DNA of 17,677 nucleotides from an uncultured Verrucomicrobia subdivision 3 bacterium. Lineage in GTDB: Bacteria; Verrucomicrobiota; Verrucomicrobiae; Limisphaerales; UBA11358. A program made the translations under genes and the position numbers. Shown here one piece after another: positions 1 to 7,598 of this stretch. The notes beneath the pieces are model-generated. The model was not told where the DNA came from, made no database searches, and saw nothing but the letters and a program-made list of their open reading frames with translations. Within the stretch, counting starts at the first letter, position 1; the number at the start of each line of letters is the position of its first letter. The stretch lies in NCBI GenBank assembly GCA_903847285.1, contig CAINDH010000247.1, positions 1 to 17,677 of the forward strand. Direction: 5' to 3'.

Positions 1-51
1 CTCCCGCAGGATGCGAATCTTGTCTTCCGTCGTATACCGTTTGCCTTTCAT
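1..51 (-). CDS. IS3-family transposase OrfA, N-terminal 17 codons only (runs off the window)
   Basis: Reading the minus strand from an ATG at 51 gives MKGKRYTTEDKIRILRE and then leaves the window. This matches the usual start of the small helix-turn-helix OrfA subunit of IS3-family transposases (basic N-terminus, then a first helix with K-I-R-I-L-R-E). OrfA recognises the IS ends; the catalytic DDE part (OrfB) would lie outside the window at lower coordinates. Only 17 residues are visible, so the family call rests on this N-terminal signature and on the adjoining sequence looking like an IS end. No strong ribosome-binding site is visible. A chance match is possible but unlikely given the context of an interrupted gene. 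Confidence 0.72.
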   Translation of the reverse strand, partial: MKGKRYTTEDKIRILRE

Positions 52-116
52 CGTCTGGTCCTTTCGTTGGTCCCAGACTAACAAATTACCTGGCCTGAAA
101 AAACAGAGTCACCTCA
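1..116 (-). mobile_element. Left end of an IS3-family insertion sequence
   Basis: The minus strand from about 116 downward reads TGAGGTGACTCTGTTTTTTC, then a short A/T-rich leader, then the orfA start at 51. IS3-family ends normally begin TG(A), a short non-coding leader precedes orfA, and this stretch is less GC-rich than the adjacent coding DNA. The exact tip is uncertain: TGAGG at 116 and TGACTC at 111 are both reasonable. The neighbouring glycosylation gene keeps family-like sequence right up to this point and then stops, which fits an insertion. The other end and the target duplication are outside the window. Confidence 0.6.
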
Positions 117-3100
117 CATCCACGTTCGCGGCCTGGTCTACCCACGCTTTCGGCAGCACCCCGTATTCCCACGGTTGGATGACGACCAGTAATCCGTTTT
201 CCGGTCGTGACCAGTTCGGGGGCCATTGATGACGCACCGTAATGGAAACGTTTTCCGGCACGGTCATTGAAAGCTTTTTCGCGAAACGCCGCAACTCGGA
301 GTCATTCTTCGCGCGTTCAGGCAAAACATTTGAACCGACGCACCCGACGTCCGGTAGTCGCCCTGTGATCTCGCGGTTGACGTGCGCAAGGCTGCCGTAA
401 TCGAGAAACGATCCTTCCCAGATGATCACCGGCTTGGAATCATTATCTTCCATCGTGCCGTCAACTTTGGCTATGCGCGCGTCGAAGGCTTGGCGGAAGT
501 CGTCGGGCGAGCGGATCATCTGGATGCTTGTCCACGGTTCGATGAATACCCAGTCCGATGGGTCTTTCCACGAAATCAAATCCGCCCCTTTGATCGGCTC
601 AAAGACGAGCGTGGGAATTTCCGCGAGCGCCGAAAACGTTTTCGCCCACGAATCCGCGCCCACCAGCCCGGCGCAATGGCCGATGAGTTTCATCTGTCCG
701 GGAAAACTTTCGCCGCGGGCATCGGTGCAGCCGGGTAGGGCGGGATAATCCTTCGCTTCGGCAGGCAAACCGAAAATCACAGGCTCGAATCCGCGTTCGA
801 TGATGTGCGCGATGATCTGCGGCCAGAGTTCCGGCCGGATGATATTGCGTTTGGAACCGACCATGCCCGTCTGGCTGCCCTGGGGTGCGACCGCGACGCG
901 ATGCGAATTTTCGTTCTGCCGCAATTCTGCCGCCCAGTCTGGCGACAGGTTGATGTGATATTTTTTGGTGATATCGAGGCTGGCCTTCCATTCCTCCTCG
1001 TAACCATCCTTCGGCGTTGCTCCCGCGCCGAGACAGTTTTTCAATTGATACATTGCATAACGCAGCACCATGTGAAAAAACGGTTCCGTGTGTTGCGGGA
1101 GAAAATAAATCTTCGAGAGTTTCGGGAATGCATCGAACAACGCCCGCGCCGCACCGACGCTGTTCGGATGGCAGAAAATAATTCCGTTTGGCTTTTCGTC
1201 ATAGAACGATGCGAGCAGCACCAGGGCGTCGCCCGCCCCGCCGAGGTGGGCATGAAACGGTGGCAATTCGGCCAGTAGTGCGGTGAGCCGTTTGCCAGCG
1301 GCCTGCAATTCTTCCGGCATGTAGCGGAATCCGTTCGGACGCGGAAACAGTTCTTCGCTCAGATAGACGTGGCGGCCGTCGATGCGGGTGATCCATGGGT
1401 GCAAACCTTTGGGTTCCCGCGCGAGCTGTCCGGCGGTCGGCCGGTTTGACCATTCAGCAGGTCGATAGGCCGGGCCGGTGACCGTGTGTTTCACCGGGGG
1501 GATATTCACACGTTCACCGGCGCGGAAAAGATTGATCCACTCGCGCATCTTCGGCCAGCGTTGCACGAGCTCGTTTTCGTCCGCATTGAGTCGGTTCAAT
1601 TTGTGATTGAAGACGACGAGATTCATTCCTGCCGCCAGGTTTTCGGGATCCAGATCTAACGCGGCGTGGAAACAGGCCTCGGCAAAATCATTGTGCGTGC
1701 AGGGCTGGCTTTCCCAAGGCACATAAAATTGCGCGGCGTAGTTGCCCAGCACGGCGAAGGCATTCGCGGCGGAAGCGGGGCTGCCGGGCTCGACCTGGAA
1801 AATATTCCGGATGTCCAGACTGGCGCGGTAGCGCTGCATCAGTTCCACGTGTTCATTCGCCGAACGTGTGCTGCCCTGCGTCAGGCCGGTGGTGTTCTGG
1901 TAGAACAAACTCATCACTTCCGGCACGTGCACGGCCTTCATCTGGGCGGTCATCAGCTTCAGCGTCGGCTCATAATCACCGGCGGCGTGGAAGTTCGAAT
2001 CGAAACCGCCCAGCTCGCGCAATTGATCCGTGCGCCAGAATTGCAGACAGCCCGTGATGCAATAGAACAGCGTGTTGATCGGCGTATAATCGGGATACTT
2101 CACCGTCTTGACGATGTGCGGCGAAGGAAAGGTGTCGTTCGGCTTGGTCGTCCACGCCACGTCGCAATAGCCGAGGGCGCAATCCGTGTTTTTCTCCAGT
2201 GCCGCCGCCATGATTTCCAAGGCGTCATCCCGCATGCTGTCGTCGGTGTTCGCGTTCACCCAATAACGTCCGCGCGCCAGCTTGAGCCCGGTGTTCCATG
2301 CGCCGTAAAGCGAGGGACGCTCGGTGCGCACGTAAAGGATGTTTGGATGCTTCGCTTGAAATTCCTCGACGATGGCGCGCTCGTTTTGCTTCGAGCCGTT
2401 GTCCACCACGATCACCTCGATGCGATTAAAAATCGTCTGCCGCGTGAGATTGACGAGGCACGGACGCAGTAAAACTTCCGCGTTGTAGGTGGCGACGATC
2501 ACCGACACCACAGGCACCGGGCCGGGCATGATTTCCGGGATGAGAAGCATTCGGTCATCCACGACGACTTCTGCCTTGGGTTCGACTGGCGCGGGTGTTG
2601 CCGGTTTGCGTGCGAAGAAACGGATTTCTTCACCATGCCCCTCGGTCTCGTAGCGTTTCAGTTCGGCCGCAAAATAATGATCATCTGTCAATTTGGGATC
2701 GCGCTGTTGGCTGGCCTTGCGGACGGCTTCAGGGCCGTAATCGCCCGTGGCGGTATAAATCCGTTCCACGATGAAGCCGGCGGCTTCCAACGTGCGCCGC
2801 AACGTTGCTGGCGTGAAATGCGTGTAGTGATAATTGTGATCCAGCCAGAACCAGTTTTCCTTTAGGATTTCGGAGCAGACCGATGCAAAGTTCGGCACCA
2901 TGCCGCAATACATCCCGCCAGGCTTGAGCGAATCCAGGATTTTTTTCAGCGCGCGCCGTGGCTCCGGCAGATGTTCGAGCACATGATTCATCGTCACCAC
3001 GCTCAAACTGCCGGCGGCGATGTCGGTGTCTTCCAGTTGCGTGTCCACGACGGGGATTTCCAATTGCGAATTGGCGTAGCCCACGCAGGCCCGCGTCAGT

Positions 3101-6100
3101 TCGATGCCGCGCGGGGTGAAACCTTGGGATCGCGCGTTGAGCAGAAATCCGCCCCAGCCGCAGCCGACGTCGAGAAACCCACCCGTCGGCTCGGTGAACT
3201 GTAAAATTTCCTGGAGAAAATAATCGCGCTTCAAGCCGCTATTCTCGGCGTCGGTGCGTGTTTTCGGCAGCGCCATGTGGGAAACTTCGTTGGCGTAGCT
3301 TTGATACAATTGACGCATGGCCTCCGGCGTCATCCGCGTCCGCAGATACACGGTGTCGCACGCGTCGCATTGGACGATATCCGCGCTCAGGCGCACGCGG
3401 ATCGCGTCGCGGCTCGCGCAAACCGGACAAGCGACGCGCTCCTGATTTTTCGGTGCCGGCGGTGTCGGCAGATTGCATGCGGAAGCCGGTGTCGCCGCCG
3501 GTGTCACCTCGATGATTTCTACGTCCACACCTTTGAACCACGCGTCCGGCTTTTGCCAGAGCGGCAGACTCATTCCACCCTTCCAGGAAATTGCGGACTG
3601 GAGAAAGATGCGTGGACGCGCAGAGCTTTTTTCTAACGTCATGCGGATGGCTTGCGCGAGCAGGTCCGGTGCGATGTCCTTGATGCAATGCGCCCGCTTG
3701 TGCGAGCAGCGCCAGTTGCAGCCGAAACAATTCAACGGCAGGACCACCGACGAGGTCAGCGGGCTGTAAGGCATGAAGCGGGCGAAATGGCCGCCGCCGA
3801 GCAGCACCACGTTCGGCACGCCCACCGCGCAGGCGATGTGCGCCCCGGCGGATTCCGCCCCGACGTAAAGCCGGCAGCGTTTGACGAGTGCAATCGTTTT
3901 GCGCAGTGTCGAACGGCCACAAAGATTCATCGCGCGACCCGGCAGTTGCAGTTCCATTTCCTCAGCCAATCTCGTCTGTGAAGCGTCGCCGAAGATCAGA
4001 AAACGGTAGCCTGAAAGGTTTTTCAGCGCCTCGACGTAGCCGTTATAAACGCGCACTTCATGTTGTGCTCCCGGAAAAACCGCGATGGTTTTCTGCGGGT
4101 TGAGTTCCTGGATTTTAAAAAATTCATCCGCGAGCAGTTCTTCATCGGGGGTGGTCCACACCACGGGTTGCAACCCGGAAGCTTCGATGCCGATGCCTTT
4201 GAGAAAATCCACATGGCGGTCCAGTTCGCTGCGATGTTCGCCCGACGAGGGGACGCTAAATTCATATTGGCTCCGCGCCGCGTCGCGGTCGGCAGGCGTG
4301 ATGTTGCATAGGTCGCCTTCAATTGCGATGCGCAGGGTGTCGTCGATGGCCAACGTGAGGTCATCAGAAAATTTGTCGCGCGGACGCACTGAATTCAAAA
4401 CCACGTCCGGCTTGAACGCGGCGATTTCAGCCAGGATTTCCGCGCGGGCGGCGGGCTCGCTTTCAACCTGTTTGCGATCGTAGCAGATGACCGAACTCAC
4501 GAAGGGACACGCGGCGAACAGCTCGGCGACGTGCGCCTGGAACAGCACCGCGAGCTGCGCGGTCGGATAACGCCGGTGCAACGGCTCCAGCATCGCCGAG
4601 GCCAGCACGGCGTCGCCGATCGAATCCGTGCGGACAAACAGAATGCGCCGGGCCCCGTCCAGGTTCGTGGCGAGTAGGGAGTTTTCTTTCATAGCGGGTG
4701 AGGTGGTTTGGGTTGTGGGCAGCGCTTCTGGGGTAAACTGCGGACGGAGAATTTCGAGGTAGCGAGCGAGGAGGTTGTATTTAAATTCGTCCAAGGCCTG
4801 GGCTACGGCAGACAAATCCGCTGACTGCCACTGTGAGAACGTTTTTTCAAATGCGTCGCGCGAATTGACCCACGGCGAGTGGTGAAATCCTTCGAGCGTG
4901 TGCGTGTGGCGGTCCGTGTCGTTGATGATGATGCCGGGTATGCCGTGACCATTGGCGAATAAACTCGTGTGCAGGCGGCTCGTGATCACGAGGTCGTAGC
5001 GGCGATACGTTGCGAACAAGTCGTGATAGAACGATGAAAAGATGACCGGGATGTCCGTGCCTTTGAGCAATTCAAGAAAATGGAAATACTCCGTCTTGTG
5101 ATGCGCGACCACTTCCACGGCAAATTGTTGTGCCAGCGCGTGCAGGGTTTCCAGCGTGAGGCGATACGGCTCCTCGCCACAACTTTGGTTGATGATCCCG
5201 CCGAGCGACGGCGGCAACTGGATGGAAAATCCGATGCGCTCGATCTTCTTTCCGGCCGGAATTTGTTTTACCTCCGGCACGGATAATAGTGCCGGGCAGT
5301 TGACGCGGTGGTAGGGCAGGTTGTTTTCCCGGATGAACTCGGGAAATTTATTCGTGCGTCCAATGATCAGGCGTGCCTGCTTGAAAATGGAAGCCTCCGG
5401 TTCCTGCACGATGTGCTCGGCGGCGTAGTCGCTTTGGTAGTGGCCGCTGATGAGCAACACTTTTTCCCCGAGGTTGTTGGCCAGCACCCAGCGATAGAGC
5501 GGTTTTAATTCGTGCCCGGCTGAAACACCGACCACGACAACCGCGTCCACGTGGTCGCGGAATTTTTCGAGGTCGCCGTGGGAGATGAGATTGCTGTGTG
5601 GAAGTTGCCCGACGTGCGGCAACTCGTCGGGGTTGAAATTGTAGAACAGAAAGTTCAGCGGCTGGCCCGGCAGCGTTTCGCGCAGTAGCCGGAGGACCCC
5701 TTCGCGGACAAAATCATCGCCGGGATTCCAGAACGTGGATCCGGTGATGATGATGTTCTTTGGGAGCGGCGATGCGGCCAATGCCATTGAAGAACTTTCA
5801 ATCGGAACTGCGGTCGGTATTGCCGGCTGACGCTGGAACAATTCGCCGGCGAGGAAGGCGTAATCGGGATCGCTTGGCTGCGGTTCTGGATAGGCCCAAG
5901 CTGGCCGGTCCTTAAAATACCATGCCCCGGAGACGCCAGCCCAATTCTGGCTGATTTCAGCGAGTTTGTCTGGCAGCGGCTGGAGCTTGAGCCGCTTGGT
6001 GGCAGCCGCGCGCACCTTGGGATTGCAGCCGGATGCAAGCAGCCGCCCGCCGTCGTTCAGGTAGCGCAGCAGATAGTCAAAAGCCGCATTGGCGGAATGA

Positions 6101-6642
6101 TCCTTGAGGTGGAGCAGCAGGTTGTTGCAGACGACGAGGTCGAAATGATTTTCGGAAACCGCGGGAGTGGCGGAAAATAAATCGCCGGTAAGGAACGTCA
6201 CGTTCCGCCGATATGGCTCCGCGACCCGCCGCCTCGTTTCAGCGGTGGCCGGTTCAAACCATTCGTGCACCTCGCCCTCGGTCAGCAGTTTTTTCTGGCC
6301 GTCAAAGAACATGGTCCACGTGTCGGGATGATAAACCGCAGCCTGCGCTTGTTTAATGGCGTCGGCATCAAAATCAATGCCCGTGATTTCATCCTCCGAA
6401 TCCGCGCCCAGCAAAAACTTGAGCGTGTAGGGTTCCGCGCCGGTGGAGCAGGCCCAGAAGAGCAGGCGCAGCGGGCGATTTTTCTCTTGGCGCAGGCGCG
6501 GGAGAATTTCCTGCGCGAGCGTGGTGAAGAGCAGGCGGTTGCGCATGAACTTGGTGGTGATGAGTTCAGTGCGGGTGGGGTTCCAGAGGAATTCAGGTCG
6601 GTGACCGGTGAGTGCGGTGGTCTGGCTGGATACGGATTTCAT
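109..6642 (-). CDS. Giant multidomain glycan-assembly protein (2177 aa), 3'-truncated by an IS
   Basis: Visible modules by residue: 1-245 CheR-like SAM methyltransferase (FWACSTGAEPYTL at 62-74, LVVCNNLLLHLKDH at 169-182); 295-590 polysaccharide pyruvyl transferase-like (GSTFWNPGDD, late SRLHT); 665-1000 GT9/heptosyltransferase-like (RTDSIGDAVLAS; Cys cluster at 972, 975, 979, 986); 1068-1345 zinc ribbon (CPVC, CDAC) plus methyltransferase (FLDVGCGWGGF, HVLEHLPEP); 1377-1610 GT2 (VSVIVATYN, NANTDD, GGFD); one TPR-like repeat at 1653-1680; 1790-2060 a second GT9-like GT-B domain; 2070-2177 the start of a GT4-like domain (VRHQWPPNW, VVIQPWEYG). Pro/Ala-rich linkers join several modules. It probably builds and decorates a surface sugar. 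Its place after csrA-fliW and the flagellar operon suggests flagellin glycosylation, though capsule or O-antigen is possible. The ATG at 6642 has no clear ribosome-binding site. The last module is cut short and the stop lies in the IS end. Confidence 0.9.
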   Translation of the reverse strand: MKSVSSQTTALTGHRPEFLWNPTRTELITTKFMRNRLLFTTLAQEILPRLRQEKNRPLRLLFWACSTGAEPYTLKFLLGADSEDEITGIDFDADAIKQAQAAVYHPDTWTMFFDGQKKLLTEGEVHEWFEPATAETRRRVAEPYRRNVTFLTGDLFSATPAVSENHFDLVVCNNLLLHLKDHSANAAFDYLLRYLNDGGRLLASGCNPKVRAAATKRLKLQPLPDKLAEISQNWAGVSGAWYFKDRPAWAYPEPQPSDPDYAFLAGELFQRQPAIPTAVPIESSSMALAASPLPKNIIITGSTFWNPGDDFVREGVLRLLRETLPGQPLNFLFYNFNPDELPHVGQLPHSNLISHGDLEKFRDHVDAVVVVGVSAGHELKPLYRWVLANNLGEKVLLISGHYQSDYAAEHIVQEPEASIFKQARLIIGRTNKFPEFIRENNLPYHRVNCPALLSVPEVKQIPAGKKIERIGFSIQLPPSLGGIINQSCGEEPYRLTLETLHALAQQFAVEVVAHHKTEYFHFLELLKGTDIPVIFSSFYHDLFATYRRYDLVITSRLHTSLFANGHGIPGIIINDTDRHTHTLEGFHHSPWVNSRDAFEKTFSQWQSADLSAVAQALDEFKYNLLARYLEILRPQFTPEALPTTQTTSPAMKENSLLATNLDGARRILFVRTDSIGDAVLASAMLEPLHRRYPTAQLAVLFQAHVAELFAACPFVSSVICYDRKQVESEPAARAEILAEIAAFKPDVVLNSVRPRDKFSDDLTLAIDDTLRIAIEGDLCNITPADRDAARSQYEFSVPSSGEHRSELDRHVDFLKGIGIEASGLQPVVWTTPDEELLADEFFKIQELNPQKTIAVFPGAQHEVRVYNGYVEALKNLSGYRFLIFGDASQTRLAEEMELQLPGRAMNLCGRSTLRKTIALVKRCRLYVGAESAGAHIACAVGVPNVVLLGGGHFARFMPYSPLTSSVVLPLNCFGCNWRCSHKRAHCIKDIAPDLLAQAIRMTLEKSSARPRIFLQSAISWKGGMSLPLWQKPDAWFKGVDVEIIEVTPAATPASACNLPTPPAPKNQERVACPVCASRDAIRVRLSADIVQCDACDTVYLRTRMTPEAMRQLYQSYANEVSHMALPKTRTDAENSGLKRDYFLQEILQFTEPTGGFLDVGCGWGGFLLNARSQGFTPRGIELTRACVGYANSQLEIPVVDTQLEDTDIAAGSLSVVTMNHVLEHLPEPRRALKKILDSLKPGGMYCGMVPNFASVCSEILKENWFWLDHNYHYTHFTPATLRRTLEAAGFIVERIYTATGDYGPEAVRKASQQRDPKLTDDHYFAAELKRYETEGHGEEIRFFARKPATPAPVEPKAEVVVDDRMLLIPEIMPGPVPVVSVIVATYNAEVLLRPCLVNLTRQTIFNRIEVIVVDNGSKQNERAIVEEFQAKHPNILYVRTERPSLYGAWNTGLKLARGRYWVNANTDDSMRDDALEIMAAALEKNTDCALGYCDVAWTTKPNDTFPSPHIVKTVKYPDYTPINTLFYCITGCLQFWRTDQLRELGGFDSNFHAAGDYEPTLKLMTAQMKAVHVPEVMSLFYQNTTGLTQGSTRSANEHVELMQRYRASLDIRNIFQVEPGSPASAANAFAVLGNYAAQFYVPWESQPCTHNDFAEACFHAALDLDPENLAAGMNLVVFNHKLNRLNADENELVQRWPKMREWINLFRAGERVNIPPVKHTVTGPAYRPAEWSNRPTAGQLAREPKGLHPWITRIDGRHVYLSEELFPRPNGFRYMPEELQAAGKRLTALLAELPPFHAHLGGAGDALVLLASFYDEKPNGIIFCHPNSVGAARALFDAFPKLSKIYFLPQHTEPFFHMVLRYAMYQLKNCLGAGATPKDGYEEEWKASLDITKKYHINLSPDWAAELRQNENSHRVAVAPQGSQTGMVGSKRNIIRPELWPQIIAHIIERGFEPVIFGLPAEAKDYPALPGCTDARGESFPGQMKLIGHCAGLVGADSWAKTFSALAEIPTLVFEPIKGADLISWKDPSDWVFIEPWTSIQMIRSPDDFRQAFDARIAKVDGTMEDNDSKPVIIWEGSFLDYGSLAHVNREITGRLPDVGCVGSNVLPERAKNDSELRRFAKKLSMTVPENVSITVRHQWPPNWSRPENGLLVVIQPWEYGVLPKAWVDQAANVDVR

Positions 6643-6658
6643 CTTGGCATTTTTTCAT

Positions 6659-6673
6659 TCCCGCATCCGTGCG
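6659..6673 (-). promoter_or_regulatory. Candidate CsrA-binding hairpin in the leader of the giant glycosylation gene
   Basis: On the minus strand, CGCACGGATGCG (6673-6662) can fold as a 4-bp stem CGCA/TGCG with the loop CGGA. It is followed at once by a second GGA in GGGAATG. CsrA dimers are known to bind GGA in short hairpin loops, often two close together near a start codon. The first GGA lies about 24 bases before the ATG at 6642, and csrA is the gene immediately upstream. The fold and motif are seen directly; the regulatory role is inferred from the CsrA literature and the gene context. Confidence 0.35.
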
Positions 6674-6690
6674 AGGTTTGGATTTGAGAG

Positions 6691-6721
6691 CCGGGCGGAC
6701 CGGAAATTCCGATCCGCCCGG
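6691..6721 (-). terminator. Strong 31-base inverted repeat after csrA, possible terminator or attenuator
   Basis: The arms CCGGGCGGA (6691-6699) and TCCGCCCGG (6713-6721) pair perfectly. The inner CGGAA/TTCCG extends the stem past a single mismatch, leaving about one unpaired base before loop constraints. It sits 84 bases after the csrA stop and 49 bases before the giant gene. No U-run follows on the minus strand, so it is not a textbook intrinsic terminator. It may end or attenuate the csrA transcript, or protect its 3' end. The rest of the 162-base gap shows only minor hairpins, such as TGCGGC-ttgc-GCCGCA at 6783-6798. Confidence 0.4.
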
Positions 6722-6804
6722 GGAAGGAGCCAGTGGGTCTCGCCGCCGTGGTTAGTGGTGACAATAATCACTGGACAACTGGTGCGGCTTGCGCCGCAAA
6801 ATTT

Positions 6805-7041
6805 TCAAGCCGGCTTCTTCGCCGCGAACTTCGGCAGCTTCGGCAGCGGCGTGCTTTGCTTCGTCAGCGCCTGTTGGTTGTTGCGCTGAATCTCTTCGTA
6901 AACTTCCTGGCGATGCACCGGCACTTCCATCGGCGCTTCGATGCCGAGCTTCACCACATCGCCATCCACGCGCATCACTTTGACGTGGATGCGGCCATCA
7001 ATCACGATGCTCTCGCCGATTTTTCGGGATAGGATGAGCAT
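6805..7041 (-). CDS. csrA: CsrA, translational regulator
   Basis: A small homodimeric RNA-binding protein that binds GGA motifs in mRNA leaders and blocks or alters translation; in flagellated bacteria it commonly represses flagellin. The 78-residue product starts MLILSRKIGESIVI, the first CsrA strand and RNA-binding edge. It keeps GDVVKLGIEAP and the VHRQEVYEEI segment containing the conserved Arg next to the C-terminal helix. Beyond that helix is a Lys/Pro-rich tail of about 22 residues (ending KFAAKKPA), longer than in enterobacterial CsrA (61 aa). In Bacillus-type systems an extended C-terminus is where FliW binds. The gene begins 11 bases after the fliW stop, so the two are almost certainly co-transcribed. 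The leader ACTTAAATTTT has no clear Shine-Dalgarno sequence. Confidence 0.96.
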   Translation of the reverse strand: MLILSRKIGESIVIDGRIHVKVMRVDGDVVKLGIEAPMEVPVHRQEVYEEIQRNNQQALTKQSTPLPKLPKFAAKKPA

Positions 7042-7052
7042 AAAATTTAAGT

Positions 7053-7487
7053 TCAGTCGGCCACCGGCAACGGATGTTTCACGGAATAATTTCCCGCGTT
7101 GGTGATGATCACCTGTTTGCCGATGTGCGTGTGGCGGTTGATCACCACCGGCCCCTTCAAGTTCACCGTGGGCGTTTCGTTTTCGTTGATGGTCACGATG
7201 CCGAGCAGAATGGCATCTGCCGCCGACTTGATTTGCAACGACTCCACATCCGACTGCGGCAGATCCGGCTGGTAGCCCGGCAGGATGACGAACGGATCAA
7301 TGACCACGAACGCCAGCGCCGAGTTGTCCTCGACGTGCAGCCAGGCGAACGGCTCCTCGCCGGGGTTCGTCGTCAGGACGTAGTCCTTGATCTGCTCGAA
7401 GCCCAGCAACCCGGTGGGGATTCGCACATTGTTTTTGTGCGGCGTCCTTGCCGTGATTTGTGGTTCCGTCAGTTCAGCGCATTTCAT
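7053..7487 (-). CDS. fliW: FliW, flagellar assembly factor and CsrA antagonist
   Basis: FliW binds either flagellin or CsrA. When flagellin is exported, free FliW sequesters CsrA and releases flagellin translation. The 144-residue product shows family features: RIPTGLLGFEQIKDYVL near residues 22-38, a conserved aromatic/acidic segment FAWLHVEDNSALAFVVIDP at 47-65, and NLKGPVVINRHTHIGKQVI toward the C-terminus. Length is typical. It lies directly before csrA (11-base gap) and after flgL, the usual flgK-flgL-fliW-csrA neighbourhood. The ATG at 7487 has a good AAGGAG 7 bases upstream (7500-7495) and a sigma-54 promoter just beyond, so it can be expressed apart from the upstream operon. No flagellin gene is present in the window. 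Confidence 0.95.
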   Translation of the reverse strand: MKCAELTEPQITARTPHKNNVRIPTGLLGFEQIKDYVLTTNPGEEPFAWLHVEDNSALAFVVIDPFVILPGYQPDLPQSDVESLQIKSAADAILLGIVTINENETPTVNLKGPVVINRHTHIGKQVIITNAGNYSVKHPLPVAD

Positions 7488-7494
7488 CGCAGTG

Positions 7495-7500
7495 CTCCTT
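7495..7500 (-). promoter_or_regulatory. Ribosome-binding site of fliW (AAGGAG)
   Basis: AAGGAG lies 7 bases before the fliW ATG and is the clearest Shine-Dalgarno match in the flagellar block. It falls between the sigma-54 -12 element and the predicted start point near 7492. It would therefore be present on read-through mRNA from upstream but absent from mRNA started at the sigma-54 promoter. Confidence 0.6.
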
Positions 7501-7503
7501 TTA

Positions 7504-7518
7504 GCAACGGTTGTGCCA
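7504..7518 (-). promoter_or_regulatory. Sigma-54 promoter of fliW-csrA
   Basis: The minus strand reads TGGCACAACCGTTGCTAAA from 7518. This is the RpoN consensus TGGCAC-N5-TTGCW, with GG at -25/-24 and GC at -13/-12 and no mismatch. The start point should fall about 12 bases after the -12 C, near 7492, 5 bases before the fliW ATG. A near-identical promoter precedes flgF, and RpoN control of flagellar genes is well established in several phyla. It needs an AAA+ activator, which is not encoded in the window. Confidence 0.85.
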
Positions 7519-7544
7519 TGGTCAAATTTTCCGCGTGATTGCGA

Positions 7545-7559
7545 AAAACCCCTGCAAAA
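7545..7559. promoter_or_regulatory. 15-base element shared with the flgF promoter region (copy 1)
   Basis: The plus strand AAAACCCCTGCAAAA is the exact reverse complement of 15644-15658 upstream of flgF. It is centred about 60 bases upstream of the predicted fliW start point. Its presence beside both sigma-54 promoters, and not noticed elsewhere in the window, suggests a regulator-binding site. Function is inferred. Confidence 0.5.
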
Positions 7560-7598
7560 CCGTGAAAATCATTCTGGCCAGCCGTCAGCCAATTCCAA

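Noticed and set aside
6783..6805. TGCGGC-ttgc-GCCGCA hairpin followed by AAAATTTT, as a possible terminator.
   Set aside because: The A/T run is on the wrong side for csrA (minus strand), and no plus-strand gene ends here.
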